From the NCBI GenBank assembly GCA_040830545.1, contig JBFOMB010000047.1:1-64000 (forward strand): a stretch of 64,000 bases of DNA. The letters are read 5' to 3'. A program made the translations under genes and the position numbers. Shown piece after piece: positions 18,708-28,704 of the stretch. Position 1 is the stretch's first letter. Every line of letters starts with the position of its first letter. The notes under the pieces were generated by a model. That model had not been told where the DNA came from, did not search any database, and saw only the letters and a program-made list of their open reading frames with translations. The DNA comes from HXMU1420-2 sp040830545 (lineage in GTDB: Bacteria > Pseudomonadota > Alphaproteobacteria > Rhodobacterales > Rhodobacteraceae).

Positions 18708-19247
18708 TCAGAGGCCTTCGAATTCGCACAAGGTGTGGACGTCCATGCCCAAGTCTTCCAGCACCTTTCGCCCGCCAAGGTCAGGCAGGTCGATGACAAA
18801 GGCGCAGGAAACGATCTGACCGCCCAGGCGTTCAATCAGTTTGATGCCTGCAGCACAGGTACCGCCTGTGGCCAGCAGGTCGTCGACCACCAGAATTTTT
18901 TCTCCGGCGCTGATCGCATCGTCGTGGATTTCGACAATCGCCTCGCCATATTCGAGCGTGTAATCTTGGCTGATCGTGGTGCCGGGCAGCTTGCCCTTTT
19001 TGCGGATCGGCACGAAGCCAACCGACAATTGGTGCGCGACGGCCCCGCCCAATATGAACCCGCGCGCCTCCAGCCCGACCACTTTGTCGATTTGCATACC
19101 CGCATAGGGGTGCAGCAATTGGTCAATGGCCATGCGAAATCCGCGAGGATCCGCGAAAAGCGTGGTGACATCGCGAAACAGGATGCCCTCGTGCGGGAAA
19201 TCGACGATGGTGCGGATATAGTCGCGGACGGAGGTGGATTTGGGCAT
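18708..19247 (-). CDS. apt: Adenine phosphoribosyltransferase
   Basis: This 179-residue purine-salvage enzyme joins adenine to PRPP to give AMP. The PRPP-binding motif VDDLLATGGTC is plain, and the N-terminal DFPHEGILFRDVTTLF and EARGFILGGAVA segments are family hallmarks. It is convergent with the FAD dehydrogenase. It could recycle adenine released from methylthioadenosine, for which a phosphorylase gene lies 3 kb away. Confidence 0.96.
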   Translation of the reverse strand: MPKSTSVRDYIRTIVDFPHEGILFRDVTTLFADPRGFRMAIDQLLHPYAGMQIDKVVGLEARGFILGGAVAHQLSVGFVPIRKKGKLPGTTISQDYTLEYGEAIVEIHDDAISAGEKILVVDDLLATGGTCAAGIKLIERLGGQIVSCAFVIDLPDLGGRKVLEDLGMDVHTLCEFEGL

Positions 19248-19529
19248 GATGGGCGCCTGTCTGGAAAGAAACCGGGCCCGGTTTGGCCTATAGGTGCACG
19301 CGTTTCAAGTCATTTGCGATGCGCTCGGGTTAGGGCGTCATCCTGTTGTCTATCGTCGCGGCTCCGACCGCGGAGCGATGCGAACGGGCGATAGAAGCGA
19401 TTGGCAACCCAGTGCAGGTGAGGTTTGCGCCAGTCCATTCTGTCCGACATCAGCAAGGATTTTGCAGCCAGCAGATTCATTTACCTTTCCTTTCCATGAG
19501 TTTGTTCATAAGTTGTTACCGACATTTGA
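19248..19529. other. Intergenic region upstream of apt and the small RHH-like gene
   Basis: Together with the palindrome and leader that follow, this makes a 334-base gap between the apt start and the GTG at 19582. I see no convincing gene in it. Two overlapping frames lack protein-family features and good starts. The 3' part turns AT-rich near 19480-19530, consistent with a promoter for the small gene. Confidence 0.45.
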
Positions 19530-19553
19530 TATGCATTGTATATACAAAGCATA
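19530..19553. promoter_or_regulatory. 24-bp palindrome, candidate operator
   Basis: The arms TATGCATTGTAT and ATACAAAGCATA pair at 11 of 12 positions, and the central TTGTATATACAA is a perfect 12-bp palindrome. It lies 28 bases before the GTG start of a small basic protein with ribbon-helix-helix character. Such proteins commonly bind a palindrome in their own promoter, so autoregulation is a reasonable inference. Confidence 0.6.
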
Positions 19554-19581
19554 GGCGGAAAGTCAAGGCCAGGATGGGACT

Positions 19582-19752
19582 GTGAGTAAAAAAGACGGAA
19601 AATCATCCAAAAAGGATAGTCAGTTGGTCCTGCGATTGGACAAATCCGAGCGCGATGCGTTTGTGGATTTGTGCAAGGAAATGGACACTAGCGCCGCGCG
19701 GGAGATACGCGGATTCATCCGAAAATTCATGAAGGAAAACCGCAGCGACTAA
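19582..19752 (+). CDS. Small ribbon-helix-helix-like protein
   Basis: This 56-residue basic protein starts at GTG (no ATG is available in frame). After a Lys/Ser-rich N-terminus comes a single strand-like segment, QLVLRLDKSERDAF (14-27). Two helices follow (about 22-34 and 37-51), the order seen in CopG/Arc repressors. A role as a DNA-binding autorepressor or antitoxin is possible. No toxin gene follows; the next gene is a convergent LysE transporter. It is shorter than most automated gene cut-offs and may be missed in annotation. Confidence 0.65.
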   Translation: MSKKDGKSSKKDSQLVLRLDKSERDAFVDLCKEMDTSAAREIRGFIRKFMKENRSD

Positions 19753-19774
19753 ACGTGTTGCGGTCCTGGTATCG

Positions 19775-20404
19775 TCAGGCTGGCCGGCGCAGCAGGGCCG
19801 TTGCGACACCCATCCCAACCAGTGTTACTCCGCCCAACCGGGTAAGACCGCGCAATACCGGTGGGCGGTTGATCGTGCGTCGCAACCGGTCCGCCAACAG
19901 CGCATAGAGCAGCACGTTTAGCGTGGCGAGGCCGACAAAGGTGGCGATAAGCGTAACGAATTGGGGTAGCAGTGGCGTTTCGGGTCGGATGAATTGCGGC
20001 ACAAACGCGATGAAGAAGGCAATGGATTTCGGATTCATTGCTGTGACGGCTGCTGCATGGACAAACACGCCGCGTGGCGTGATCGCATCCGCTGTCTGAA
20101 CCGTCGGCAGGTCTCCAGAGGGTGCGCTGCGGATCAACTTGATTCCCAACCAGACCAGATAGGCCGCCCCGACCCATTTCAGGATGGAAAACAGGGTGGC
20201 CGATGTGGCGACCAGCGCACCCAGCCCGGCCAATGATGCGGTCATGGCGAAAAAGTCGCCAAGCGCAACGCCACCTGCTGAGGCCAGCGCGACGCTGCGA
20301 CCTTTGGACAACGCATAGCTCAGAACCAGCAGCACGGTCGGGCCGGGCAACATCAGCAAGGCGATGGATGCGGCAACAAAGGCCAGCCAAAGGTCGAAGG
20401 ACAT
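19775..20404 (-). CDS. LysE/RhtB family amino-acid exporter
   Basis: This 209-residue inner-membrane exporter has about six hydrophobic helices and the family start LWLAFVAASIALLMLPGPTVLLV, including the conserved PGP motif. KWVGAAYLVWLGIKLIRS follows around residue 70. Family members export lysine, threonine, homoserine lactones and related compounds; the substrate here is not evident. It is read with the three genes upstream (mtnP, SDR/DoxX, DUF2269), 50 bases after the DUF2269 stop, and may belong to that operon. Confidence 0.9.
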   Translation of the reverse strand: MSFDLWLAFVAASIALLMLPGPTVLLVLSYALSKGRSVALASAGGVALGDFFAMTASLAGLGALVATSATLFSILKWVGAAYLVWLGIKLIRSAPSGDLPTVQTADAITPRGVFVHAAAVTAMNPKSIAFFIAFVPQFIRPETPLLPQFVTLIATFVGLATLNVLLYALLADRLRRTINRPPVLRGLTRLGGVTLVGMGVATALLRRPA

Positions 20405-20454
20405 GGTGCGGCTCCTGAAATGCCCGTGTCAGGGGATCAAAGACAGGGCTAGGC

Positions 20455-20922
20455 TCAGAACGCAAGTGGGGGTTTTGCGACCATCAGCCAATAGATCGCA
20501 ATCAGGCCCAGGAATGCGGGCCAGCCGAGTGCAAACCAGATGCGATAGAGGCGCATGGCGAGCGGGTCGAGCGTGTCGGTGTCCCGCGTGAGGTCACGAA
20601 TGCGGATTTGCAGATGGGCGACGGGCAGCCAGCAAACCAGGGCCAGAAGGTAGAGTGCGTACGCCGCCAAAAGCCAGGGTTCTGTAAGGGACCAACCTTG
20701 TAGATGGATCAGCCAGAGACCGGTCAGGGGCTGCGCAATGCCAGAGGGGACGGTGAACAACCAGTCAGCCAGCACTACGCCCTTGGCCGTCGCATGTATG
20801 TGGCGTGCGTCCCGTGTGGCCATGGCGCGAACCATTTGAAACGCCGTGCCTATTCCGGTGCCGAACAGCAGTGTGGAGCTGAGGATGTGGAGCCACTTGG
20901 CGATGAGGTAAGGGTCAGTCAC
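20455..20922 (-). CDS. DUF2269 family integral membrane protein
   Basis: This 155-residue protein has four hydrophobic segments and the DUF2269 pattern (YLIAKWLHILSSTLLFGTGIG at the start). It begins with GTG, sharing GTGA with the end of the SDR/DoxX gene, so the two are translationally coupled. The function of the family is unknown. Context suggests that it works with the preceding oxidoreductase-DoxX fusion in the membrane. A long upstream extension of the frame lies within the preceding gene and is rejected. Confidence 0.8.
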   Translation of the reverse strand: MTDPYLIAKWLHILSSTLLFGTGIGTAFQMVRAMATRDARHIHATAKGVVLADWLFTVPSGIAQPLTGLWLIHLQGWSLTEPWLLAAYALYLLALVCWLPVAHLQIRIRDLTRDTDTLDPLAMRLYRIWFALGWPAFLGLIAIYWLMVAKPPLAF

Positions 20923-22177
20923 CTTTCGTCCTCCAAAACCAGATGCAGGACCAGCAGGATCAGGATGGGAAGGTTTTTGAGTAAACCGCCGAGGGGTAGC
21001 AGCCACAGGCCGGGGGCAAGGAACGTAAAGGTCAGCGTATAGCCTGCGACCATGGCAAGCTGCACACCGGCCATGAGCCGCAGACGCCAGCCACGCAGCA
21101 GAGCGAGCGCGATGGTGAGGTCTGCCAGCCCTCCGGCTCGGGCGAGGGCGATGAGCGCTGCGTCCGGCAGGTTGGCGTCGATCAGGGGCAGGAAGCTGTC
21201 CGGTGGCAGGAGCAGGCCCAGCAGGCCGGAAGCGAGCCAGAGAAGCGCGAGCGTCAGGCGCACGATGGGTAGCAGTAGGTAAAGCCGCGCGTGCCAAAGG
21301 TCTTGGGTGCCAGCCGGACGAGCGCGATGAAATTCGGAAAAGGGTCGGGCAGGGGGCAGCGATGGGTCGTGCGGCGCGTATACTCCGGCGTTCAGTTGTG
21401 ACACAGCGGTCGCCGAGATGGGACCGAGCCGCATCACGTCGCCAACTTGCCCCAACAGATTTGCGAACGCGATGGGTATCCGCAGCACGGGCACCTCAGG
21501 CAAGCCAAACCATGTGCGATAGGCTTGGATCATTTGGGTCTGATCCACACACTCGGGGCCGCCAGCCACACGCGTTTGGGGTTCGGAGTCCAAAGTCAAC
21601 AGGTGCAGGACCATCGTGGCCAGATCATCCGCATGGATCGGGTTAAACGGCTGAACCCCGTCTCCGACCACCGGTGTGCGCAGCGGGCAGGCCGCCAACC
21701 CGCGCAAGAGGGATGATCCGCCGTACGACGTGTCACCCAGGACCAGACCGGGGCGGAGGATTTCCGCGTTGTGTTCTGCGGCAATCGCCTCGCCAGCACG
21801 TCTGTAGCGGGCGAATGCTGTGTCAGCCTCGTCAATTCCAACGGCAGAGATCAACACAGCCCGGCAACCTTCGGGCATCCCGGCATAGACCGCCTGTGGT
21901 GCGTCGCAATGCACGGCCTGAAACCGGACGTCAGATCCGGTCAGCAGCCCAGCCGCATTCACAACGCCGACCGCGTCGCGCAGATGATCAGCCCAGAACG
22001 AGGGCTTGTGCGTGACTGGGTTTCTTAGGTCCGCCTTTAGCGTCTCAAACCCCATGCGCGCCAACCGCTCAGGACGTCGGGCGCAGGCCAAAACATCATA
22101 ACCGGCCTGTTGCAAGGCAAACCCGATGTGCCGCCCGATGAACCCGTCGGCCCCCAGCAGCAGAACGCGCCCCCGGC

Positions 22178-22181
<4 letters not shown>
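20919..22181 (-). CDS. NAD(P)-dependent SDR fused to a DoxX-like membrane domain
   Basis: This 420-residue two-domain protein has an atypical or extended SDR domain at residues 1 to about 290. It has the nucleotide-binding VLLLGADGFIGRH, an NAAGLL segment and LRPGLVLGDTSYGG, typical of NAD-dependent epimerase/NmrA-like proteins. The C-terminal 130 residues form four membrane helices like DoxX proteins. The GTG start overlaps the mtnP stop (GTGA). The fusion is known in proteobacteria, but its substrate is not. It forms a coupled chain mtnP, SDR/DoxX, DUF2269. Confidence 0.8.
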
Positions 22182-23053
<872 letters not shown>

Positions 23054-23230
23054 GTTGGGCCTCCGTCTGTGACAGGTCATCAATAACGGTGGTCTGAAAT
23101 GGCGCAAGGGGATACGATCACTTCTGCGCCATGCGTCTAGCGCATAGCTGCTTGCCGCTGGGCGCAATGGCTTTACGAGGCGGAATGCCTTAAAGCTCCT
23201 GCGCTGCAGCGTATCGAGGGTATCCCAGAC

Positions 23231-24859
23231 ATGAGCTTTGATTTTTCGGCGATCACCGCCCGTCGGTTCGGCATCGCCGATCTTCGGTTCAAGGGGGATG
23301 AACCACTGAATGCTGGCCGCATCCGGATCGAGCTGCTCTCCGGCTTGACCGTTGCACTGGCGCTGGTGCCAGAGGCCGTGGCCTTTGCTTTTGTCGCCGG
23401 GGTTCATCCCTTGGTCGGGCTTTATGCCGCGTTTCTGGTCGGTTTGATTACCGCGTTGATCGGTGGACGGCCTGGCATGATTTCTGGCGCGACCGGCGCG
23501 CTGGCGGTGGTCATGGTGGCGCTGGTGGCGGAACATGGTGTCGAATACCTGTTTGCGACCGTGGTGCTGATGGGCCTGATCCAGATTTTCGCAGGCGTGA
23601 TGCAATGGGGTAAATTCATCCGTCTTGTGCCGCATCCTGTGATGTTGGGCTTTGTGAACGGGCTGGCCATCGTTATTTTTCTGGCGCAGCTGGGGCAGTT
23701 CAAGGTGCCGGGAACCATGGAAAACACCGGTCACGGTATGGGCGGTGGTGAATGGCTGACCGGTGCGCCGCTTTACCTTATGCTGTCGCTGGTGGCGCTG
23801 ACCATGGCGATCATCTGGGTCATGCCGCGCATTTCGCGCGTTGTACCCGCGCCGTTGGTGGGGATTGCAGTGGTTGCTGCGCTGGTTATCGGGCTGGGGC
23901 TGGACGTGCCCCGCGTGGGCGATCTGGCTTCCATTCAAGGCGGGCTGCCGCAGTTCCACATCCCGATGGTGCCGCTCAACTGGGAAACGTTCGAGATCAT
24001 CCTGCCTTACGCGGTCATTCTGGCCGCCATTGGCCTGATTGAATCGCTGCTGACGCTGAACCTGGTTGGTGACATGACCGGCAAACGGGGCGGGGCCAGC
24101 CAGGAATGTGTGGCGCAGGGGATTGCAAACACGGTTACAGGTTTCTTTGGTGGCATGGGTGGCTGTGCGATGATCGGCCAGTCGATGATCAATGTAAAAT
24201 CCGGTGGTCGCACCCGGATCGCAGGTACGGCAGCTGCGGTGTTCCTGCTGATTTTCATCCTGTTTGCGTCTCCGGTGATCGAGCTGATTCCGCTGGCTGC
24301 GCTGGTCGGCGTGATGTTTATGGTGGTGATCGGCACATTCGCCTGGAACTCGCTGACGATCCTGCGAAAGGTGCCGTTGACGGACGCGTTTGTGATCCTG
24401 CTGGTGACCGTGGTGACGGTGATGGAAGACCTCGCGGTGGCGGTCGTCGTCGGTGTTATTGTGTCTGCCTTGGCTTATGCGTGGAACAACGCCAAGCGCA
24501 TCCACGCCAAAAGCTATAAGACGCCCGAAGGGGCGAAGGTGTACCAGATTCAAGGACCGCTGTTCTTTGGCTCCTCCGACGGGTTTACCGAGTTGTTCAA
24601 TCCGGCAGAGGACCCGTCATTGGTCATCGTGGATTTTGCAGACAGCCGTGTGGCAGATCAGTCGGCACTGCAGGCGATCGAGGCCGTGGCATCCAAATAC
24701 GAAGCGGCGGGCAAGCAGATTCAGCTGCGCCATCTGACGCGCGACTGTCACGAACTGCTGACCAAGGCCGGGCATCTGGTTGTCGATAGTGATGACGATC
24801 CAGACTACGGCGTGGCAGTTAACTATCCGGTACGTACCGGTATTTTGGGCAGTCACTGA
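23231..24859 (+). CDS. SulP family anion transporter with STAS domain
   Basis: This 542-residue transporter has a 10-14 helix SulP membrane domain (SGLTVALALVPEAVAFAFVAG; GGMGGCAMIGQSMINVKSGG) and a cytoplasmic STAS domain from about residue 435 (VYQIQGPLFFGSSDGF; VIVDFADSRVADQSALQAI). Family members carry sulfate, bicarbonate or dicarboxylates. The bicarbonate-type BicA and sulfate transporters cannot be separated by eye here. It is divergent from mtnP across a 177-base region. Confidence 0.92.
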   Translation: MSFDFSAITARRFGIADLRFKGDEPLNAGRIRIELLSGLTVALALVPEAVAFAFVAGVHPLVGLYAAFLVGLITALIGGRPGMISGATGALAVVMVALVAEHGVEYLFATVVLMGLIQIFAGVMQWGKFIRLVPHPVMLGFVNGLAIVIFLAQLGQFKVPGTMENTGHGMGGGEWLTGAPLYLMLSLVALTMAIIWVMPRISRVVPAPLVGIAVVAALVIGLGLDVPRVGDLASIQGGLPQFHIPMVPLNWETFEIILPYAVILAAIGLIESLLTLNLVGDMTGKRGGASQECVAQGIANTVTGFFGGMGGCAMIGQSMINVKSGGRTRIAGTAAAVFLLIFILFASPVIELIPLAALVGVMFMVVIGTFAWNSLTILRKVPLTDAFVILLVTVVTVMEDLAVAVVVGVIVSALAYAWNNAKRIHAKSYKTPEGAKVYQIQGPLFFGSSDGFTELFNPAEDPSLVIVDFADSRVADQSALQAIEAVASKYEAAGKQIQLRHLTRDCHELLTKAGHLVVDSDDDPDYGVAVNYPVRTGILGSH

Positions 24860-24916
24860 GCTTGCGGCGGGCGAGGGTTTATTAGGAAAACCGGTCTCCG
24901 CCGCTGGCTTGGACGT

Positions 24917-25522
24917 TCAATCATCCGGTCGGGACAGCTCGAAAACTTCGGTCACGCGGGCATAGTCGCGGTAACCTAGACGGGCCAGCGGCTGATAGGT
25001 CGTCACGTCGAACTTCCCGTCCACGATGCAATTGTCGCGCAGGTGCACGCCCGTCACTTCACCAAACACAACGGTGTTGTGCGCGCCGGGTAGCTCCACG
25101 ATCTGTGTCAACTTGCACTCCAGCGCTGCGGGCGCCCCGGCCACATAAGCACAGTCGATGGTCTCACATTCCAACGGCTTCAGACCTGCCTTGGCGAATT
25201 CATCCTCGCCAGCGTCAAAATGTTCGGTCGTGACATTCATCCGGTCCATCATCGCGTATTCCACGATGTTCACGCAAAATACGCCTGTGTTTCGGATATT
25301 TGTCAGGCTGTCCTTTGCCTCTCCCTGCACGGGTTTCGGCCCGGTTGTGGAAAACATGACCTGCGGCGGGGCGTCGGCGACACCGTTGAAGAAGGAATAG
25401 GGCGCCAGATTGTCGACGCCTTTGGCATCACGCGACGAAATCCAGCCGATGGGGCGCGGTGTAACAACCGCCTTGAACGGGTTATGCGGCAGTCCGTGGC
25501 CGTTTTCGGGGCGGTAAAACAT
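24917..25522 (-). CDS. Flavin reductase-like FMN-binding protein
   Basis: This 201-residue split-barrel flavoprotein starts with the conserved NPFKAVVTPRPIGWISSRD segment and contains NLAPYSFFNGVADAPPQVMFS, the FMN-contacting stretch of the family. It probably reduces FMN with NAD(P)H for a partner monooxygenase or acts on an unknown substrate. AGGAG precedes the ATG. It stands alone, convergent with SulP and divergent from an acetyltransferase. Confidence 0.88.
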   Translation of the reverse strand: MFYRPENGHGLPHNPFKAVVTPRPIGWISSRDAKGVDNLAPYSFFNGVADAPPQVMFSTTGPKPVQGEAKDSLTNIRNTGVFCVNIVEYAMMDRMNVTTEHFDAGEDEFAKAGLKPLECETIDCAYVAGAPAALECKLTQIVELPGAHNTVVFGEVTGVHLRDNCIVDGKFDVTTYQPLARLGYRDYARVTEVFELSRPDD

Positions 25523-25602
25523 GACGCGTCTCCTGATGTTTGCCCAAGGGGTAACGCCGTGTTAGGGCGAATGCCACCGGGAATTCAGAAGGTCATGCAG
25601 GC

Positions 25603-26094
25603 GTGATCGAACTCAGGCCGGAAACGGCAGACGACTGGTGGGAGGTCGAGGCGCTTTTCGACCTATGCTTTGCGCCCGGGCGCGAGGCCTTGTCGAGCTA
25701 TCGGTTGCGCGATGGTGTGCCGCCGGTGCCGGATCTGTCGCGGGTTGCACGGGATTCTGACAATATTCTAGCCGGTGCGATCCGATTTTGGCCTGTGCAT
25801 ATCGGCAGCGCGGTTGCGTTGCTGCTGGGGCCCGTTGCCGTGCACCCGACGCGACAGGGCGAAGGGCTGGGCGGCGCGCTGATCCGCGACTCGTTGGAAG
25901 CTGCGCGTGCTGGTGGCTGGGACCGGGTGATGTTGGTCGGGGACGCGCCATATTATCAACGGTTCGGGTTCGAACCGCTTTCTGGGGTCGAAATGCCGCC
26001 GCCCACGAACCCGGATCGCGTTTTGGGGCTCTCTTTGACTATGAACGCTTGGCGAGGTGTTGCTGGCCATGTGACGCGATGGAGCCAAGTCTGA
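25603..26094 (+). CDS. GNAT family N-acetyltransferase (YhbS-like)
   Basis: This 163-residue acetyltransferase starts at GTG. The acetyl-CoA loop is VHPTRQGEGLGGALI (R/Q-x-x-G-x-G/A), followed by the C-terminal YYQRFGFEPL motif. It is of the small, uncharacterised YhbS type. The target is unknown. It is followed 59 bases later by the EcsC family gene in the same direction. Confidence 0.85.
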   Translation: MIELRPETADDWWEVEALFDLCFAPGREALSSYRLRDGVPPVPDLSRVARDSDNILAGAIRFWPVHIGSAVALLLGPVAVHPTRQGEGLGGALIRDSLEAARAGGWDRVMLVGDAPYYQRFGFEPLSGVEMPPPTNPDRVLGLSLTMNAWRGVAGHVTRWSQV

Positions 26095-26153
26095 CCGCGC
26101 GCACGTTGAAATTTGGGCGCTCCACCCCGATCTAAAGGGAAGGAGGGCCGTGC

Positions 26154-26915
26154 ATGGACGAGATCACGATTGTTGAACCGGTGGATACCGCAGCCGAACT
26201 GGATGCGCTGGTCCGACGGTATCGTGCAGCCGGTGGTGCGGGCATCAAACTGTTGAATGCTCTCGGCGGTCAGGCAGAATCCCTGCTGGAGAAACTGCCC
26301 GAACCGGTGCGCGATAATCTTCTGGATGCGACGGAGCGCGCGCTCAATATCTCAATGAAACTGGCGCACGGCACACGTGTGGTCCCGGACCAGAAACCCT
26401 GGGTCAATACCGCCGTCGCGACCGCCATGGGTGCGGCTGGTGGGTTCAGCGGGTTGCCCGGCGCCCTGGTTGAGCTGCCTGCGACCACAACCTTGTTGTT
26501 GCGCAGTATTCAAGGGGCAGCGCGTGAAAACGGGTTTGATCCGGCGGCGGAAAACGTGCAGTTCGATTGTATCCGGGTGTTCAATTCTGCCGGTCCTCTG
26601 GCGGCCGACGATGGGGCTGATTTTGCGTTTTTTGCCACGCGCCTGACCGTGACTGGTCCGGCAATGCAGAAACTGATCACAACTGTTGCTCCGCGTCTGG
26701 CGACGGTGATGGGGCAAAAGCTGGCCGCGCAAACTGTGCCGGTGCTGGGGGCCGTGGCAGGCGCGACCACCAACATGGTCTTTACTCGATATTATCAGGA
26801 TGTGGCGCAGGTCCATTTCGGGTTGCGGCGGCTTTCGATCAACGGGGACATCCCACCAGAACAATTGTTGGAGCAGTTCAAGACGCGTATGCAACTGGCT
26901 GATCGAAAAACCTAG
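26154..26915 (+). CDS. EcsC family protein
   Basis: This 253-residue protein has the EcsC pattern: a long helical N-terminus, then a glycine/alanine-rich hydrophobic stretch (AMGAAGGFSGLPGALVELPATTTLLLRS) and a second one (VPVLGAVAGATTNMVFTRYY). Bacillus EcsC is encoded with an ABC exporter, but this copy has none beside it. The biochemical role is unknown. AAGGAGG precedes the ATG. Confidence 0.82.
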   Translation: MDEITIVEPVDTAAELDALVRRYRAAGGAGIKLLNALGGQAESLLEKLPEPVRDNLLDATERALNISMKLAHGTRVVPDQKPWVNTAVATAMGAAGGFSGLPGALVELPATTTLLLRSIQGAARENGFDPAAENVQFDCIRVFNSAGPLAADDGADFAFFATRLTVTGPAMQKLITTVAPRLATVMGQKLAAQTVPVLGAVAGATTNMVFTRYYQDVAQVHFGLRRLSINGDIPPEQLLEQFKTRMQLADRKT

Positions 26916-27033
26916 GCCCCGCTATTTGGGTCGCTGTTTCGGTGATTCTACCAGATATGGCTGGCGGTGACGCTTTTTGTGGTGATATTTGTGAAAAATT
27001 GGGTTACGGTTCTTATAGGTTGAGTAAAGTTCG

Positions 27034-27510
27034 ATGGAGATGCCAATCACAACCGCAGCTTCGAACAGGCAGGCCACAAAAGCAGGCGGTGTCGAAATGC
27101 ATTTGCAATACGCGGCACTTTGTTTTCGCGTTCACCGGAAGAAACCTCAGATTTTGCTAATCACATCGCGCGGTACGGGCCGTTGGGTCGTGCCGAAAGG
27201 CTGGCCGATGGATGGCAAAAGCCCAGGTCGCACTGCCGAGCAGGAAGCATGGGAGGAGGCAGGTGTAAAAGGCGAGATGCAGAAGACCTGCATGGGGACC
27301 TTCACCTATGATAAGTGGATTGACGAAAACTCGTCACTGCCCTGTATTGTCGAGCTCTACCCGCTGGAAGTTTCGAACTTGTCCGAGGATTTCCCTGAGA
27401 AGGAAGAACGTCGCCGCAAGTGGTTTTCGCCCAAAAAGGCCGCATCGCTGGTTTGTGAACCGGAATTGGCCGCATTGATCGAGTCCTTTGATCCGTCCAA
27501 GTTGACCTGA
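27034..27510 (+). CDS. Nudix hydrolase, diphosphoinositol-polyphosphate type
   Basis: This 158-residue Nudix protein resembles the DIPP branch of small alphaproteobacterial enzymes (RGTGRWVVPKGWPMDGKSPG). The Nudix box reads GWPMDGKSPGRTAEQEAWEEAGV in two parts: the EE catalytic pair and AGV are present. The first Glu of the consensus (G-x5-E) is Lys, and the Arg of REUxEE is Gln. Activity is therefore probable but substrate and metal use may differ. It has its own AT-rich upstream region. Confidence 0.85.
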   Translation: MEMPITTAASNRQATKAGGVEMHLQYAALCFRVHRKKPQILLITSRGTGRWVVPKGWPMDGKSPGRTAEQEAWEEAGVKGEMQKTCMGTFTYDKWIDENSSLPCIVELYPLEVSNLSEDFPEKEERRRKWFSPKKAASLVCEPELAALIESFDPSKLT

Positions 27511-27585
27511 GCGGACACACGGTCCAAGCTTGATTTCCGCCATTTCCCGGATATCTAGGGTCGGACCCGCTCGATTGAGGCTGAC

Positions 27586-28038
27586 ATGATTCAATTCACA
27601 CTTAAATGTGCCGAAGGGCATACGTTTGACAGCTGGTTTCAGTCGGCGGATGCCTATGACAAACTGGCGGCAAGCGGCATGGTGATGTGCGCAGTGTGTG
27701 GCGGGACCAAGGTGGAAAAGGCGATCATGGCCCCGCGTGTTAGACCGGCACGCAGTGCGATGTCCACCAAGGGCGAACCTGAGGGTAAGCCCGCCGGTCC
27801 GCTGTCCGCACCGGCCAGCCCAGCAGAACAGGCCCTGGCCGAGATGCGCAAACAGGTTGAGGAAAACTCGGACTATGTCGGCATGAATTTCGCGACCGAA
27901 GCGCGCGCGATGCACAATGGCGACTCGCCTGAACGTTCGATTTATGGCGAAGCCAAGCTGGACGACGCCAAGGCATTGATCGAAGATGGCATTCCAGTTG
28001 CGCCTCTGCCCTTCCGCCCACAGCGCAAAACCAACTGA
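27586..28038 (+). CDS. DUF1178 family protein
   Basis: This 150-residue protein has an N-terminal CxxC zinc-ribbon-like pair. It starts MIQFTLKCAEGHTFDSWF, with Cys8 and His11 followed by CAVCGG near 45-50. After a Pro/Ala-rich middle it ends with the family's conserved AMHNGDSPERSIYGEA block. DUF1178 is widespread in alphaproteobacteria and has no assigned function. It sits 75 bases after the Nudix gene and 15 bases before an SDR, so the three may be co-transcribed. Confidence 0.88.
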   Translation: MIQFTLKCAEGHTFDSWFQSADAYDKLAASGMVMCAVCGGTKVEKAIMAPRVRPARSAMSTKGEPEGKPAGPLSAPASPAEQALAEMRKQVEENSDYVGMNFATEARAMHNGDSPERSIYGEAKLDDAKALIEDGIPVAPLPFRPQRKTN

Positions 28039-28053
28039 ACAAGGGATTCAAGC

Positions 28054-28698
28054 ATGAGCATTGTCATAACCGGCGCCAATCGCGGCATCGGCGCGGAAAT
28101 TGCACGTCTCTACCGGGCCGAAGGATTGGACGTGGTCGGAACAGCGCGCGATGGCAGCGAGACCGTGCAACTGGACGTGACCCAGCCGGATCAGCATCGG
28201 GCGATGGCGGAAAAACTGGCGGGGCAGTCAGTTGAGTTGTTGGTCTGCAACGCTGGGGTCTATGTCGACAAGGGGCAGTCGCTGGAAAGCGGATTTGATG
28301 CAGCGATGTGGGCGCAGACCTTTGCGGTCAATGTGACCGGCGTGTTTCTGGCGGTTCAGGCCCTGCTGCCGAACCTGCGTGCAGCGGAGGGGGCGAAGAT
28401 CGCGATTATTTCGTCCCAGATGGCATCGCATGAACGCGCGCCCGGTGGCAGCTATATCTATCGTTCGTCCAAAGCGGCGGCGTTGAGCCTGGGACGCAAC
28501 CTCGCTTCTGATCTGCGCCCGGAAGGAATAGCCGTGGGTATCTACCACCCGGGCTGGGTGCAGACCGATATGGGTGGTGGTACAGCCGACATCACGGTGG
28601 CCGAGGCTGGCGCAGGCCTTGTTGAGCGGTTTGCAGCGCTGTCTATGGACGCCACCGGGTGCTTTGAAACTTGGGATGGTCGGCAGCACCCGTACTAG
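28054..28698 (+). CDS. Short-chain dehydrogenase/reductase
   Basis: This 214-residue classical-type SDR has TGANRGIGAEIARLY for NAD(P) binding, NAG (66-68), and the catalytic pair Tyr136/Lys140 in YRSSKAAALS. The segment VGIYHPGWVQTDMGG is typical of this short form. The C-terminus is short (no extra substrate lobe), resembling CsgA/YciK-like enzymes. The substrate is unknown. Confidence 0.87.
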   Translation: MSIVITGANRGIGAEIARLYRAEGLDVVGTARDGSETVQLDVTQPDQHRAMAEKLAGQSVELLVCNAGVYVDKGQSLESGFDAAMWAQTFAVNVTGVFLAVQALLPNLRAAEGAKIAIISSQMASHERAPGGSYIYRSSKAAALSLGRNLASDLRPEGIAVGIYHPGWVQTDMGGGTADITVAEAGAGLVERFAALSMDATGCFETWDGRQHPY

Positions 28699-28704
28699 GG
28701 CGGC

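Noticed and set aside
19294..19585. Two overlapping frames between apt and the small RHH-like gene
   Set aside because: Neither has a family motif or ribosome binding site, and one runs over the palindrome and promoter.
25958..25980. GGTTCGGGTTCGAACCG resembling a tRNA T-loop
   Set aside because: It is coding sequence of the GNAT gene (YYQRFGFEPL) with no tRNA cloverleaf around it.
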